Positions 25,653-34,437 are shown, counted from the first letter of the stretch. The stretch: DNA of 38,828 nucleotides from Chlorobiota bacterium (GCA_013151215.1 JAADIS010000130.1:1-38828); one strand, 5' to 3'. Notes: a model not told the origin generated them from the sequence alone. Made by a program: numbers and translations.

Positions 25653-26516
25653 TTAACCTAAATATGATTTAAGTATTTTGCTTCGCGAGGTATGTTTCAG
25701 CCGCCTGATAGCTTTTTCTTTTATCTGGCGGACGCGCTCACGGGTAAGGTCGAACTTTTCCCCAATTTCTTCAAGGGTCATTGGGTGTTTCGCGCCCAGG
25801 CCGAAATAATATTTGATAACTTCTGCTTCGCGCTGGGTGAGTGTTGAGATAGCCCTGTCAATTTCCTTTCTCAACGATTCATAGAGCAAATTAGTCTCGG
25901 GTGTTGGGGCATCGGCACTTTTCAAGACGTCGTACATATTATTGTCTTCGTCTTGTATTAAAGGGGCATCCATGGAAACATGGCGGCCTGCGTTCTTCAT
26001 CGATTCCTTGACCTCGGTTATGGTCATGTCGAGCTCAGTTGCGATTTCCTTGACGTTCGGCTCCCTTTCGTACAATTGCTCCAAACGTGCCGTGGCTTTG
26101 TTGATTTTGTTAATAGACCCGATCTTGTTCAAAGGAAGGCGAACGATTCTTGATTGCTCGGCGAGAGCCTGTAGTATCGACTGGCGAATCCACCATACTG
26201 CATACGAGATAAACTTGAAGCCACGGGTTTCGTCGAAGCGTTGTGCCGCTTTGATAAGTCCTAAGTTTCCTTCGTTTATAAGGTCCGGTAGGCTCAGGCC
26301 CTGATTTTGATATTGTTTTGAAACAGATACCACAAAACGGAGGTTTGCTTTGGTGAGTTTTTCCAATGCAATTCTGTCGCCCTGTTTTATCCTTCTGGCT
26401 AATTCAACTTCCTCCTCGGCTGTAATTAGTTCAACCTTGCCTATTTCTTGAAGATATTTATCGAGAGAAGCAGTTTCCCTGTTTGTAACCTGTTTGGTGA
26501 TTTTTAGTTGCCTCAT
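25653..26516 (-). CDS. rpoD: Primary RNA polymerase sigma factor (Bacteroidota RpoD/SigA type)
   Basis: 287 residues. Regions in order: 1.2 ([20 protein letters not shown]), 2 ([32 protein letters not shown]), 2.3-2.4 ([20 protein letters not shown]), 3 ([24 protein letters not shown]), 4.2 helix-turn-helix ([20 protein letters not shown]). There is no region 1.1 and no large non-conserved insert, so it is much shorter than E. coli RpoD, as is normal in Bacteroidota. Such sigma factors read TTG/TAnnTTTG promoters, which recur in this window. Convergent or divergent genes do not interrupt it: pnp ends 69 bases upstream on the same strand. Confidence 0.96.
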   Translation of the reverse strand: MRQLKITKQVTNRETASLDKYLQEIGKVELITAEEEVELARRIKQGDRIALEKLTKANLRFVVSVSKQYQNQGLSLPDLINEGNLGLIKAAQRFDETRGFKFISYAVWWIRQSILQALAEQSRIVRLPLNKIGSINKINKATARLEQLYEREPNVKEIATELDMTITEVKESMKNAGRHVSMDAPLIQDEDNNMYDVLKSADAPTPETNLLYESLRKEIDRAISTLTQREAEVIKYYFGLGAKHPMTLEEIGEKFDLTRERVRQIKEKAIRRLKHTSRSKILKSYLG

Positions 26517-26560
26517 CCTAATTCAAAAAGTTTGTGTTGATAATGGTTTACGTAAATAGC

Positions 26561-26577
26561 ACCGAAAATGTTTCGGT
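26561..26577. repeat. Perfect 7-bp inverted repeat between pnp and rpoD
   Basis: ACCGAAA-ATG-TTTCGGT, 8 bases after the first intergenic base after pnp and 45 bases before rpoD. No T-run follows, so it may be a protein site or an RNA 3' stabiliser for pnp. Confidence 0.4.
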
Positions 26578-26585
26578 TTATTAAT

Positions 26586-28721
26586 TTATTTATTAGTTCT
26601 TTCGGGGCGGTCCAAAAGAACTTTTCTCGACAATTTTAACTTGCCCGATCTATCATCGATTCCTATCAGCTTAACTTTGATTATTTCACCTTCCTTAAGG
26701 ACATCCTCGACTTTCTCAAGCCTTCTCCATTCTATTTCGGAAATATGGAGCAGACCGTCTTTGCCCGGCAGTATTTCGACAAAGGCTCCAAAAGGAACTA
26801 TGCTTTTCACTTTTCCTTCGTAAATTTCGTTCAGTTCGGGCATGGCTGTAATGCCTTTGATCCACGATTTGGCTTTTTCTATCGATGGTTTGTTTTCCGA
26901 CATTATCGAGATTATACCGAAGTTGCCTTCTTCTTCAACGGTAATTGTAGTATTTGTTTCGGCCTGGATTTGCTGAATGATCTTTCCTCCGGGTCCAATA
27001 ACAGCGCCAATAAACTCCTTGTCGATCATAATCTGCTCAATTCTTGGAACGAATTCCTTGTAGTCTTCCCTTGGCTCGGCAATTGTCTTGGCCATTTCGC
27101 CCAAAATGTGCAAACGTCCCATACGGGCTTGTTCAAGGGCTTGTTCAAGAATCTCGTAAGGCAGTCCGTCAACTTTTATGTCCATCTGGCAAGCTGTAAT
27201 GCCATCTTTAGTGCCTGTAACCTTAAAGTCCATGTCGCCGAGGTGGTCTTCGTCGCCAAGAATATCGGACAGAACAGCATGATTACCTGCTTCAACATCC
27301 GAGATGAGCCCCATCGCAATGCCTGCCACAGGTTTTTTAAGTTTTACGCCTGCATCGAAAAGTGCCAGCGATCCGCCGCAGACACTTGCCATCGACGATG
27401 AGCCGTTTGATTCAAGAATGTCTGACATTATTCTTATCGTGTAAGGGTTGTCTTCCGGCATCATAATTTTCAATGCTCTTTCGGCCAGGTTGCCGTGTCC
27501 GATCTCCCTGCGCCCCGGGCTTCCGAAACGTCTTACTTCACCGGTGGAAAATCCCGGGAAATTGTAGTGTAGGTAGAATTTGTTGGTTCCTTCGTGAATG
27601 GGGCCGTCAATCGATTGCTCATTCATTTTGTTTCCGAGGGTAACAGAAACCAGGGCCTGTGTCTCGCCTCTGGTGAATATGGCCGAACCATGCGCCGATT
27701 TCAAATAGTCTATCTCGGTCCAAATGGGTCTTATTTCATCAAGTTTTCTGCCGTCAAGTCGAATCTTCTCGTTCAGGATTGCATTTCTTACAGCTTCTTT
27801 TTCAACGTCGTGATAGTATTTCTTTACAAGGCCTTCAACTTCTTCGCGTGTCTCTTCGTCAAAAGTCTCAAGGTATTCCTCGCAGATGGCCTTAAAGCTT
27901 TCCATGCGCTCATGCTTATTGGGGTTGCCTGTAAGTGCCAGTTTGTAAGTCTTGTCGTAGGTGGCTTCTTTGACTTTTATCTTTAACTCCTCGTCGTTCT
28001 TCTCATGGCAATATTCTCTTTTTTCTTTCGAGGACTCTACCATCTCGGCAAGTTCAATTTGTGCCTGGCACTGAACCTTGATGGCATCGTGTGCAACCTT
28101 GAGGGCTTCAAGCATCACCGATTCCGATACTTCCTGCATCTCGCCTTCAACCATCATGATGTTTTCCATGCTGGCTGCTACCATCAATTCGAGGTCGGCT
28201 TGTTCCAGTTGTTCAAATGTGGGGTTAATAACAAACTCGCCATTAAGCCTGGCAACACGGGCCTCTGATATCGGCCCGTTGAAAGGAATGTCGGAAACTG
28301 CCAGCGCTGCCGAAGCGGCAAGTGCTGCCAAGGCATCGGGGGCTTCGTTTTTGTCGCCCGAAATAAGCTGAATTATCATTTGTACCTCAGCATGAAAATC
28401 TGAAGGGAATAATGGGCGCAGCGCCCTGTCAACTAACCTCGAAGTTAATACTTCGTAATCTGATGGCCTTGCCTCACGTTTAAAAAAGCCACCTGGGAAT
28501 TTCCCGGTAGCGGAGTACTTTTCTCTGTAATCTACTGACAGCGGAAGGAAATCCACGTCTTCTCTTGCTTCTTGTGCTGCGACAACGGTGGCCAGCAACA
28601 TGGTGTTCCCCATGCTTACAACTACCGAACCGTCAGCTTGTTTGGCTAGTTTTCCGGTTTCGATACTTACTGATCTACCGTCGTTTAATTGAAATGTTTT
28701 TGTGATAGCTTCTATGGACAT
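26586..28721 (-). CDS. pnp: Polyribonucleotide nucleotidyltransferase (PNPase)
   Basis: 711 residues, full length. Two RNase PH domains (about 10-140 and 320-540; the second with [20 protein letters not shown] and [19 protein letters not shown], carrying catalytic acidic residues), a helical linker between them, then a KH domain ([16 protein letters not shown]) and an S1 domain ([26 protein letters not shown]). It degrades RNA 3' to 5' using phosphate. The order rpsO-pnp is the conserved bacterial arrangement; here a hairpin with a T-run separates them, so pnp may have its own promoter or depend on read-through. Confidence 0.97.
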   Translation of the reverse strand: MSIEAITKTFQLNDGRSVSIETGKLAKQADGSVVVSMGNTMLLATVVAAQEAREDVDFLPLSVDYREKYSATGKFPGGFFKREARPSDYEVLTSRLVDRALRPLFPSDFHAEVQMIIQLISGDKNEAPDALAALAASAALAVSDIPFNGPISEARVARLNGEFVINPTFEQLEQADLELMVAASMENIMMVEGEMQEVSESVMLEALKVAHDAIKVQCQAQIELAEMVESSKEKREYCHEKNDEELKIKVKEATYDKTYKLALTGNPNKHERMESFKAICEEYLETFDEETREEVEGLVKKYYHDVEKEAVRNAILNEKIRLDGRKLDEIRPIWTEIDYLKSAHGSAIFTRGETQALVSVTLGNKMNEQSIDGPIHEGTNKFYLHYNFPGFSTGEVRRFGSPGRREIGHGNLAERALKIMMPEDNPYTIRIMSDILESNGSSSMASVCGGSLALFDAGVKLKKPVAGIAMGLISDVEAGNHAVLSDILGDEDHLGDMDFKVTGTKDGITACQMDIKVDGLPYEILEQALEQARMGRLHILGEMAKTIAEPREDYKEFVPRIEQIMIDKEFIGAVIGPGGKIIQQIQAETNTTITVEEEGNFGIISIMSENKPSIEKAKSWIKGITAMPELNEIYEGKVKSIVPFGAFVEILPGKDGLLHISEIEWRRLEKVEDVLKEGEIIKVKLIGIDDRSGKLKLSRKVLLDRPERTNK

Positions 28722-28766
28722 AATCTAATCCCTCTGTTAATTAATTAATGTGTTTTACAAAAACAC

Positions 28767-28798
28767 AAAAAAAGGCAATCGCTATAATTGCCTTTTTT
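28767..28798 (-). terminator. Terminator between rpsO and pnp
   Basis: A-rich/T-rich flanked stem (GGCAAT/ATTGCC extended by A-T pairs) with a short loop and a minus-strand T-run, 23 bases after the rpsO stop. Confidence 0.8.
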
Positions 28799-28821
28799 CG
28801 TGTTTTCTCATATCCCCGATC

Positions 28822-29091
28822 TTACTTTCTTAATCCCAGGTCTTTTATGATCTCACGATATCTTAGGATATCTTTTTCTTTTAGATAATCAAGGAGTTTT
28901 CTTCTTTTACCAACCAGCCTAACTAATGATCTCTCGGTAAAAACATCTTTCCTGTTTTTCTTTAAATGACCTGAAAGATGCTTAATACGAAAAGTGAACA
29001 ATGCAATCTGTCCTTCTGCCGAACCGGTATCGGTTGAGCTGTTTCCGTATTTCTCAAAAATCTCTTTTTTAATTTCAGTTGTTAAATACAT
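28822..29091 (-). CDS. rpsO: 30S ribosomal protein S15
   Basis: 89 residues, the standard length. Recognised by TGSAEGQIALFTFRIKHLSGHLKKNRKD and the following LVRLVGKRRKLLDYLKEKD. S15 binds 16S rRNA early in assembly of the small subunit platform. A clear promoter lies upstream with correct spacing, and a terminator follows before pnp. Confidence 0.97.
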   Translation of the reverse strand: MYLTTEIKKEIFEKYGNSSTDTGSAEGQIALFTFRIKHLSGHLKKNRKDVFTERSLVRLVGKRRKLLDYLKEKDILRYREIIKDLGLRK

Positions 29092-29126
29092 ATTATATAT
29101 TCTTATTATCTCAAAATTTCGGGCTG

Positions 29127-29157
29127 CAAAAATATAAACTTTTAGTTAACTACGCAA
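29127..29157 (-). promoter_or_regulatory. Promoter of rpsO
   Basis: On the minus strand TTG (29155-29157), 20 bases, then TATTTTTG (29127-29134), 35 bases before the rpsO start. The spacing fits the Bacteroidota pattern. Confidence 0.6.
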
Positions 29158-29169
29158 TATTTTTATAAT

Positions 29170-30753
29170 TTATTTTTCTTTGATAAACCTCATTGCCCTC
29201 TCGGTCATCGCTGTTATTGTTAATGAGGGATTTACCCCGGGGTTGGCTGAGATGGCGGAGCCGTCGGCAACTACCAGGTTTTTATAGCCGAAAACATTGT
29301 GTTTGTGGTCGATTACGCCCTGCGATTTATCTTTCCCGATAACACATCCGCCAAGTATATGTGCCGTTGATGGAATGTTGAAAAGAGTCTCGGTTAAAAG
29401 CACAAATGATTTACCATTGATTTTAGTGCCGTATTCGTCGGCCAAGGTGTTTGCCAATGGAATGCTCGCAACAGGTTTTTCCCCTTCCGAAACGCTTGAT
29501 CTCATCCCGAACGCCCCTCTTCTAAACCTTAAAGTGCTGTCAAGGTGCTGCATGAAGAGCAATACTATGGAATGCTTGGCAAAATCTTTGACGGTGAGGC
29601 GTTTAAAATATGCAACTGGTGATGATAGTGTTTTTGCGGCTAGTTCGGCAAGACGTCTTAAGATATTTCCCGACGAAACGTTGGCGACTATGCCCAGCCT
29701 CCAAAACCCGCTGCCCCTACCGTATCTTACAGCTTCTAGGTGGGTGTTGTCGTCGGCTTGGTAAATAGAACCGATAGCAATCCCTTTGCTAAGATCTTTT
29801 TCTTTGTCGGGGCTGACGCTGAAGATCAAGCTCTCGTTGTTCGACCTGATATCCATCCCGACCTTATCGCTCAATAACGGGAGCGATTTCTCCTTTAGCT
29901 TGAGAAGCAATTTCACTGTTCCGAGAACGCCTCCGGCCAATATTACCCCTTTTGCATGAACAACCTTCTCTTTCTTAATAAATTTCGTCGAGTCGCGATA
30001 AAATATTTTATAGCCCACTGACCCGTCTGTTTTGCCGATGTACTGTATGTCAACGACTTCCTGTTCCGCAATTATCTCAACGCCCAGATCTTGTGCCAGA
30101 TGAAGATAATTCTTGTCGAGAGTGTTCTTAGCATTGTGCCTGCAGCCGGTCATGCATGCCCCACAGCTGGTGCAACCGCTGCGCTCGGGTCCCTTGCCCT
30201 TAAAATACGGGTCCGGGACGGTAGTGTCGGGTTCCCCGAAAAAAACAGCTACTTTGGTAGGGCTGAAATGTTGCGGCCTGTTTTGGGATTCTGCTAATTT
30301 CTTTAAAATATCATCGCCGTATTCCAGATATGGGTTTTCTGTCGCTCCCAACATCTCCCAGGCTGTCTCATAATGTGCTTCTAATTCTTTCTCCCAATCG
30401 GCCAGGCCGGCCCATGAGCCAGTATTATAAAATGCCTTTTTGGGTTTTGGCAAAGTATTGGCATAAACTAATGAGCCGCCTCCAACGCCTACGCCCGAAA
30501 TAATTCCTATATGCCTGAAAAAGGTCATCTTCATTATTCCGAAGAGCTTGAAAGAAGGTAGCCAGAGCCATTTCCTTAGGTTCCAGTTTGTTTTAGGGAA
30601 ATCATCGCTTTTATACCATTTTCCTTTTTCAACAACCAGCACCTTATATCCTTTTTCCGCAAGGCGAAGCGCCGAAACGGAACCGCCAAAACCGCTGCCG
30701 ACAATCACATAATCATAATTTGGTGTTTTATGTTCATTCAAAGGAGATTCCAT
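29170..30753 (-). CDS. GMC-family FAD oxidoreductase with ferredoxin-like cysteine cluster
   Basis: 527 residues. FAD-binding YDYVIVGSGFGGSVSALRL (from 14) and VVEKG (about 40), GVGVGGGSLVYAN, and the C-terminal NPGVNPSLTITAMTERAMRF typical of the glucose-methanol-choline family, cholesterol-oxidase-like branch. Residues 194-204 have C-x2-C-x2-C-x3-C (CTSCGACMTGC followed by RHNAKNTL), a pattern known in this branch and reminiscent of an iron-sulfur site; whether a cluster binds is not established. It would oxidise an alcohol, possibly a sterol or fatty alcohol. There is no signal peptide. It has its own -7 box and stands alone. Confidence 0.87.
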   Translation of the reverse strand: MESPLNEHKTPNYDYVIVGSGFGGSVSALRLAEKGYKVLVVEKGKWYKSDDFPKTNWNLRKWLWLPSFKLFGIMKMTFFRHIGIISGVGVGGGSLVYANTLPKPKKAFYNTGSWAGLADWEKELEAHYETAWEMLGATENPYLEYGDDILKKLAESQNRPQHFSPTKVAVFFGEPDTTVPDPYFKGKGPERSGCTSCGACMTGCRHNAKNTLDKNYLHLAQDLGVEIIAEQEVVDIQYIGKTDGSVGYKIFYRDSTKFIKKEKVVHAKGVILAGGVLGTVKLLLKLKEKSLPLLSDKVGMDIRSNNESLIFSVSPDKEKDLSKGIAIGSIYQADDNTHLEAVRYGRGSGFWRLGIVANVSSGNILRRLAELAAKTLSSPVAYFKRLTVKDFAKHSIVLLFMQHLDSTLRFRRGAFGMRSSVSEGEKPVASIPLANTLADEYGTKINGKSFVLLTETLFNIPSTAHILGGCVIGKDKSQGVIDHKHNVFGYKNLVVADGSAISANPGVNPSLTITAMTERAMRFIKEK

Positions 30754-30817
30754 ATTTCATTATCCCTGTTCGCATTTTGCCTTTAGTTGCAAAAGATATT
30801 CTTTCCAACTTTTCCCC

Positions 30818-30825
30818 CAAAGATA
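30818..30825 (-). promoter_or_regulatory. -7 promoter box of the GMC oxidoreductase
   Basis: TATCTTTG on the minus strand matches TAnnTTTG, 64 bases before the start. Confidence 0.4.
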
Positions 30826-30892
30826 TATTTTTTTGTTGTTGCTGAGGTTTGAATGTTCAAAAACAAGTTTGTATCGACCTTGTTCGTCATGA

Positions 30893-31405
30893 TTAATACA
30901 CATCGCGTTTTCTACGGTACATTAAGAAGAGGTTGGAACAAGAATAAATTATAAGGGCGAAACCTATCGCATATATTTCCAGGCCCATGCTTTCCTGATT
31001 GAAGTGCAATGGCATAAAACCGAATATCATCATTATTATACCCATAATGGTGTATTGTGAAATGTAATCTTTGTTGCTTTTGTCGATCAGTCCGCTGCTT
31101 AAGTAAAACAAACCATAGATAAACGACCAAAACGAAAATACGGTGAGGAAGAAACTCTCGTCGCTCATGCTATAGGTGAATATGATAATACCGGCAAAAC
31201 CATCGAGGAAAAGTTCCATCAGGACTTTCTCGTTCATGGGCTTGTCGAAATAAATAAAAAGGTGAAGTATGCCGATTAGTGCCGACACGACAAGGCTTAC
31301 GCCAAACAAGGTAGAATAACCGTCTAGGGTGTTTCCAAGCGAAACTGCGGCAATACCACTTAATAATAAAACAAACGAACGTGCTTTTCTATATATTAAC
31401 GACAT
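30893..31405 (-). CDS. HdeD/DUF308-like small membrane protein
   Basis: 170 residues, nearly all hydrophobic, with about six membrane segments in pairs (for example SFVLLLSGIAAVSLG, LFGVSLVVSALIGILHLFIYF, GIIMMIFGFM). The repeated pair pattern and length fit the HdeD/DUF308 group, whose E. coli founder is linked to acid stress. The C-terminus is basic (YRRKRD), inside the cell. Sequence identity to named members cannot be judged here. A -7 box lies 20 bases upstream. Confidence 0.65.
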   Translation of the reverse strand: MSLIYRKARSFVLLLSGIAAVSLGNTLDGYSTLFGVSLVVSALIGILHLFIYFDKPMNEKVLMELFLDGFAGIIIFTYSMSDESFFLTVFSFWSFIYGLFYLSSGLIDKSNKDYISQYTIMGIIMMIFGFMPLHFNQESMGLEIYAIGFALIIYSCSNLFLMYRRKRDVY

Positions 31406-31424
31406 AAGTACATTTTTTAATTAG

Positions 31425-31432
31425 CAAAAGTA
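31425..31432 (-). promoter_or_regulatory. -7 promoter box of the HdeD-like gene
   Basis: TACTTTTG on the minus strand, 19 bases before the start and 6 bases after the barrel gene's stop. Confidence 0.5.
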
Positions 31433-31437
31433 ATAAA

Positions 31438-32682
31438 TCAGAAAGACCATTTTAGATCGAGGAAGTACATTTGGCCAAAATCACCGAACTCTGTTAGCAT
31501 GTCCCCGGTAAATATTTGGCTAACAAGCATTAAACTGATGTTGTCGCTTAGGCTGAATGTTGCGGAAGGCCCAAGGTAAGCCGATTTGTCGAAGGGGTTG
31601 AGGATGGCTGAGAACGTTACATTTATCAAAGGGCTTGCAGGATACGATAGTTGCCCGAAAATGTCGAAACGCGATGGGGTCAGGTTCTTTACATTCAAAC
31701 TGCTTGAAAACATGGTGTTTAAAGATCCTAATCCAGCGTTTTGATTTTTATATGCGTAATCAGTACTGCCATTGCTGTTGTAAATACATGAAATGCTGAC
31801 CATTAACTGGTTCTTGAAGATGTAGTCGGCACTAAGCGAGGCAACAACTATTCCTGAGGTGTCGGAAAAATCATCTTTGTCCTTAAACCAGCTTAACTCC
31901 CCGGTGAAACCGGCACCACCAATATTTCCTGCCCACCCCATACCTGCAGTGATATCGGTCTGCATCATGCCGCCAAAGAATTGGAAATCGTAATTCCATT
32001 TATTGAATTTATACATTGCAGCAGCGGTGAGACTTAGTTTCTTTTTGGTGTTTAGGGAGTCAAGGAGTTCAATGCGATAGTTTAATTTAGCAGCAAATTG
32101 AACTGATGAAAAATCCCCTGTATAATATTGCATTAAGACGGCATCGCTGCCGGGTCGTTCTATATAGTTGAAATCGAAATAGTTAAGTGCATTAAAGATG
32201 TCGTTGGGATTCCATACGAGGTTTGTGCCCCAGTTTATCCTTTGCCGTCCCATGGTTATTTCAAACTTTTTATATGCAAACTTAGCATTAAGCCTGTCGA
32301 GGTTAGTGTAAAGAACATTGGAATCGTCGCCGGAGATTTTCCATGTTAAATCCATATAACCATCATCGTAGGTCAGGAATTTTGCATAATCGAAAAGATT
32401 GTTGTACGCAGCCACCAAAGGGCCGAAAGTGAAATTGTTGCGCATTCCTACATGAAACTCCAGTTTGTTGGAGGGGTTCCACCAAAAGTTGAACCTGTTG
32501 TAAATTGTACTTTGGCTTTGCCATGTGTTGAAGCCCAATGACTTATATGTTTGGCTGGGTATCCAGTTGTTGTTGAGGTATTCGGCAAATCCGGTCATCC
32601 GTAGGTTTTTTTGTGCTCTTGCATTAAGCCCGATAAGCATAAAAACCAGTACCAGTACTGAAATTCTCATAACTTTTTTCAT
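31438..32682 (-). CDS. Outer-membrane beta-barrel protein, DUF1302/porin-like
   Basis: 414 residues. Signal peptide (1-23, ending ARAQ), then about 16 or more amphipathic strands, ending in LKWSF, an outer-membrane beta-signal. GRQRINWGTNLVWNPNDIFNALN near 145 resembles the DUF1302/alginate-export style of porin (GRQ...WG..-NP.D.F). In other bacteria DUF1302 barrels are found with LolA-like proteins and membrane transporters. Here the same strand carries a LolA-like protein, two FtsX permeases and an ATPase upstream, separated from this gene by the transposase and its hairpins. It may be the outer-membrane end of that route (inference). Confidence 0.78.
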   Translation of the reverse strand: MKKVMRISVLVLVFMLIGLNARAQKNLRMTGFAEYLNNNWIPSQTYKSLGFNTWQSQSTIYNRFNFWWNPSNKLEFHVGMRNNFTFGPLVAAYNNLFDYAKFLTYDDGYMDLTWKISGDDSNVLYTNLDRLNAKFAYKKFEITMGRQRINWGTNLVWNPNDIFNALNYFDFNYIERPGSDAVLMQYYTGDFSSVQFAAKLNYRIELLDSLNTKKKLSLTAAAMYKFNKWNYDFQFFGGMMQTDITAGMGWAGNIGGAGFTGELSWFKDKDDFSDTSGIVVASLSADYIFKNQLMVSISCIYNSNGSTDYAYKNQNAGLGSLNTMFSSSLNVKNLTPSRFDIFGQLSYPASPLINVTFSAILNPFDKSAYLGPSATFSLSDNISLMLVSQIFTGDMLTEFGDFGQMYFLDLKWSF

Positions 32683-32750
32683 CTTCGTTATTTTTATCTT
32701 TTCCTTTCCGGGATTCCTAAGGTAACGGCAGACAGCAGCAATCCCGAAAC

Positions 32751-32840
32751 GTTGAACCCATCATGCCCTTCAGGATTTGTAATCCGGAAGTGTTGAACTA
32801 ATCATGCTCTTCCGGATTTGTAATCCGGAAGTGTTGACCC
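32751..32840. repeat. Two 41-bp tandem units plus a partial third, each with a hairpin
   Basis: Units begin at 32751, 32792 and 32833 with GTTGA; the first two agree at 37 of 41 positions, the third is only a stub. Each full unit has a hairpin GGATT-TGT-AATCC; in the second it is a perfect 10-bp stem, CTTCCGGATT/AATCCGGAAG (32809-32831). The stub runs into a third hairpin, GGGATT-CTT-AATCCC with a T-run (32842-32862, plus strand). These are related in core sequence to the double hairpins beside the transposase. Confidence 0.75.
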
Positions 32841-32867
32841 GGGGATTCTTAATCCCTTTTTTAAATT

Positions 32868-32920
32868 GCGGATTGCAAATCCGCAGGTCCAATACCTCCG
32901 GATTGCAAATCCGGACGAGC
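32868..32920. repeat. Double hairpin (BIME-like), copy downstream of the transposase
   Basis: Two perfect hairpins, GCGGATT-GCA-AATCCGC (32868-32884) and TCCGGATT-GCA-AATCCGGA (32897-32915), joined by AGGTCCAATACC and ending CGAGC. The same 53-base layout recurs in direct orientation at 33624-33676 on the other side of the transposase gene. Confidence 0.8.
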
Positions 32921-32977
32921 ACGGTTTTTTTATTTTAAACATTTCAAATTCAATCAGATTATTATGTGTTGTTAAAT

Positions 32978-32989
32978 GAACAGCTGTTC
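32978..32989. promoter_or_regulatory. 12-bp palindrome between transposase and barrel gene
   Basis: GAACAGCTGTTC is a perfect palindrome with GTTAA and TTAAC flanking it on either side. It lies 296 bases upstream of the barrel start and 27 bases from the transposase stop. It could be an operator, but the distance is long. Confidence 0.3.
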
Positions 32990-33015
32990 TTATTAACAGT
33001 GCTAAAATACGAAAA

Positions 33016-33561
33016 TCAGACAAGGATAATATCTAATAAACCCTTTCCCCCGGCATAATCTATTGCCGAGCTGTACCTATAATCCTCTGCATTGTTAACG
33101 ACTTCGGATTTTACGGGGTTTTGGTGTATATAGTTTAATTTCTGTTCCAGGAATTCTACCCTGACAATTTCCTTTGCCTCATTTCCATCCTGCCAAAACT
33201 TATAGTTTTTTATTTTCGGATTGTTTCTTCCAACAAATTCAAATTCATCCAGCATCCAGTGTTTTCGACTTTCGTGAGGATTTTCAATTATCTCATTTAC
33301 AATGGCTTTGCTTGTAAATTTCTTAAAATCCCTTAAAATACCAGAAAGGTTTGTCTTTTCATCCGCTTCAGCAATAAGGTGGAGATGGTTTGTCATCAAA
33401 CACCATGAATAGAGAACAAGCCCTTTGTTCTCTTGATTGTACTTCAATGAATCTATCAGGATATTCTTATAAACCGGACGGGTGAAAACATCAATCCAAT
33501 TGACAACTGTCATTGTTAGAAAATAGATATGGCCAGTTGATATTTTGTTTTTTAACCCCAT
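33016..33561 (-). CDS. REP-associated tyrosine transposase (RAYT, Y1/HUH family)
   Basis: 181 residues from the ATG at 33561; the frame extends upstream through hairpin repeats, which are not coding. The Y1 transposase signature is complete: His59 and His61 in MTNHLHLI (HUH metal site) and Tyr144 in LNYIHQNPVKSEVV, the nucleophile that cuts single-stranded DNA. Such single-copy proteins are thought to spread REP/BIME hairpins, which they cut next to the stem. Double hairpins flank this gene on both sides, as expected. It sits between the ABC ATPase gene and the barrel gene. The gene looks intact. Confidence 0.92.
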   Translation of the reverse strand: MGLKNKISTGHIYFLTMTVVNWIDVFTRPVYKNILIDSLKYNQENKGLVLYSWCLMTNHLHLIAEADEKTNLSGILRDFKKFTSKAIVNEIIENPHESRKHWMLDEFEFVGRNNPKIKNYKFWQDGNEAKEIVRVEFLEQKLNYIHQNPVKSEVVNNAEDYRYSSAIDYAGGKGLLDIILV

Positions 33562-33623
33562 TGTGTTATTTCTTTGTCGTATTTTGTAAATCGGTTCTAT
33601 TTCAATAGTTGTGAAAGGATGTT

Positions 33624-33676
33624 GCGGATTAAAAAATCCGCTGGTCCAGGCATCCGGATTGCAAATCCGGATGAGC
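33624..33676. repeat. Double hairpin (BIME-like), copy upstream of the transposase
   Basis: GCGGATT-AAAA-AATCCGC (33624-33641) and CATCCGGATT-GCA-AATCCGGATG (33651-33673, perfect 10-bp stem), joined by TGGTCC and AGG and ending TGAGC. Same length and order as the copy at 32868-32920. A smaller hairpin TCTGCC-TTC-GGCAGA (33687-33701) and a partial repeat AAATCCGGATGAGC (33705-33718) follow toward the ATPase gene. Confidence 0.8.
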
Positions 33677-33744
33677 TGCAGGTTTATCTGCCTTCGGCAG
33701 AAAGAAATCCGGATGAGCGTTACGAGCAATTAAGCCCGATTTTA

Positions 33745-34437
33745 TCAATCTCTCTCAAAATATTCATCGCTCAGTATTTTCCCGTCTTCTATGGTAACTA
33801 TCCGATGAGCTTTGTCCATGACTCTTTGGTCGTGGGTGGCAAATATGAAGGTGGTATTGTATTTTTTATTCATTTGCGACATCAATTCCAATAAACTGTT
33901 AGTAGCCTTTGAGTCGAGATTGGCCGTAGGTTCATCTGCTAGGATGAATTCGGGTTTTGAGGCAAGGGCACGTGCCACTGCCACCCTTTGTTGCTGGCCG
34001 CCTGATAATTTTGAAGGGCGGGCATTTATTCTATTGCCAATCCCAACAGCTTCAAGAAGGTCTTTTGTTCTTTTTTCGCGTTCTTTTTTCGGTTTTCCCT
34101 GCAGGTGCATAATGAATTCCACGTTTTCGCCTGCCGTTAAAACCGGGATTAAATTATACGACTGGAACACGAAACCTATATTGTTCATCCTGAAGTCGAT
34201 AAGTTGTCGCGAGCTCAATTTCCATACGTCAATACCACTAATTATCACCTTGCCTGAAGTAGGCTTGTCGAGCCCGCCCAGCATATTGAGGAATGTTGTT
34301 TTTCCCGATCCCGAAGGTCCCACTATGGCGGTGAACTCACCTTCTTCAAAATTTATATCTATCCCGTTAACGGCTTTGACTATCACCTCGCTGGTTTTAT
34401 AAATCTTTGTAAGGCCTTTTATCTCAATAACATTCAT
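33745..34437 (-). CDS. ABC transporter ATPase, LolD/MacB type
   Basis: 230 residues. Walker [10 protein letters not shown] (40-48), Q-loop in [18 protein letters not shown], signature LSGGQQQR (144-151), Walker [12 protein letters not shown] with Glu169, and the H-loop ATHDQ. The FNMLGGLD-like region after Walker A ([14 protein letters not shown]) and short length fit the LolD/MacB/FtsE group, which power FtsX-type permeases that act by mechanotransmission rather than by a substrate channel. It follows permease 1 after 79 bases on the same strand and precedes the transposase region, so it is the last gene of the core operon. Confidence 0.94.
   Translation of the reverse strand: MNVIEIKGLTKIYKTSEVIVKAVNGIDINFEEGEFTAIVGPSGSGKTTFLNMLGGLDKPTSGKVIISGIDVWKLSSRQLIDFRMNNIGFVFQSYNLIPVLTAGENVEFIMHLQGKPKKEREKRTKDLLEAVGIGNRINARPSKLSGGQQQRVAVARALASKPEFILADEPTANLDSKATNSLLELMSQMNKKYNTTFIFATHDQRVMDKAHRIVTIEDGKILSDEYFERD

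Noticed and set aside
26745-27401. Long open frame (218 codons) on the plus strand opposite pnp
   Set aside because: It lies wholly antisense to a clear PNPase gene and is Phe/His-rich as expected of a shadow of that gene; no homology, promoter or conserved motif.
32842-32862. Apparent plus-strand terminator (GGGATT/AATCCC with T-run)
   Set aside because: No plus-strand gene ends here; it belongs to the hairpin repeat cluster.
32751-32920. CRISPR-like spacing of repeats
   Set aside because: Only two full units, adjacent repeats with no unique spacers, hairpins diverge, and no cas genes are near.
32802-33023. 73-codon minus-strand frame between barrel and transposase genes
   Set aside because: It is a translation of the hairpin repeats (periodic FAIR/CGFAIR pattern), not a gene.
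33562-33729. Longer N-terminus for the RAYT transposase
   Set aside because: These 56 codons run through the flanking hairpins and lack Y1-family homology; the ATG at 33561 begins the conserved domain.
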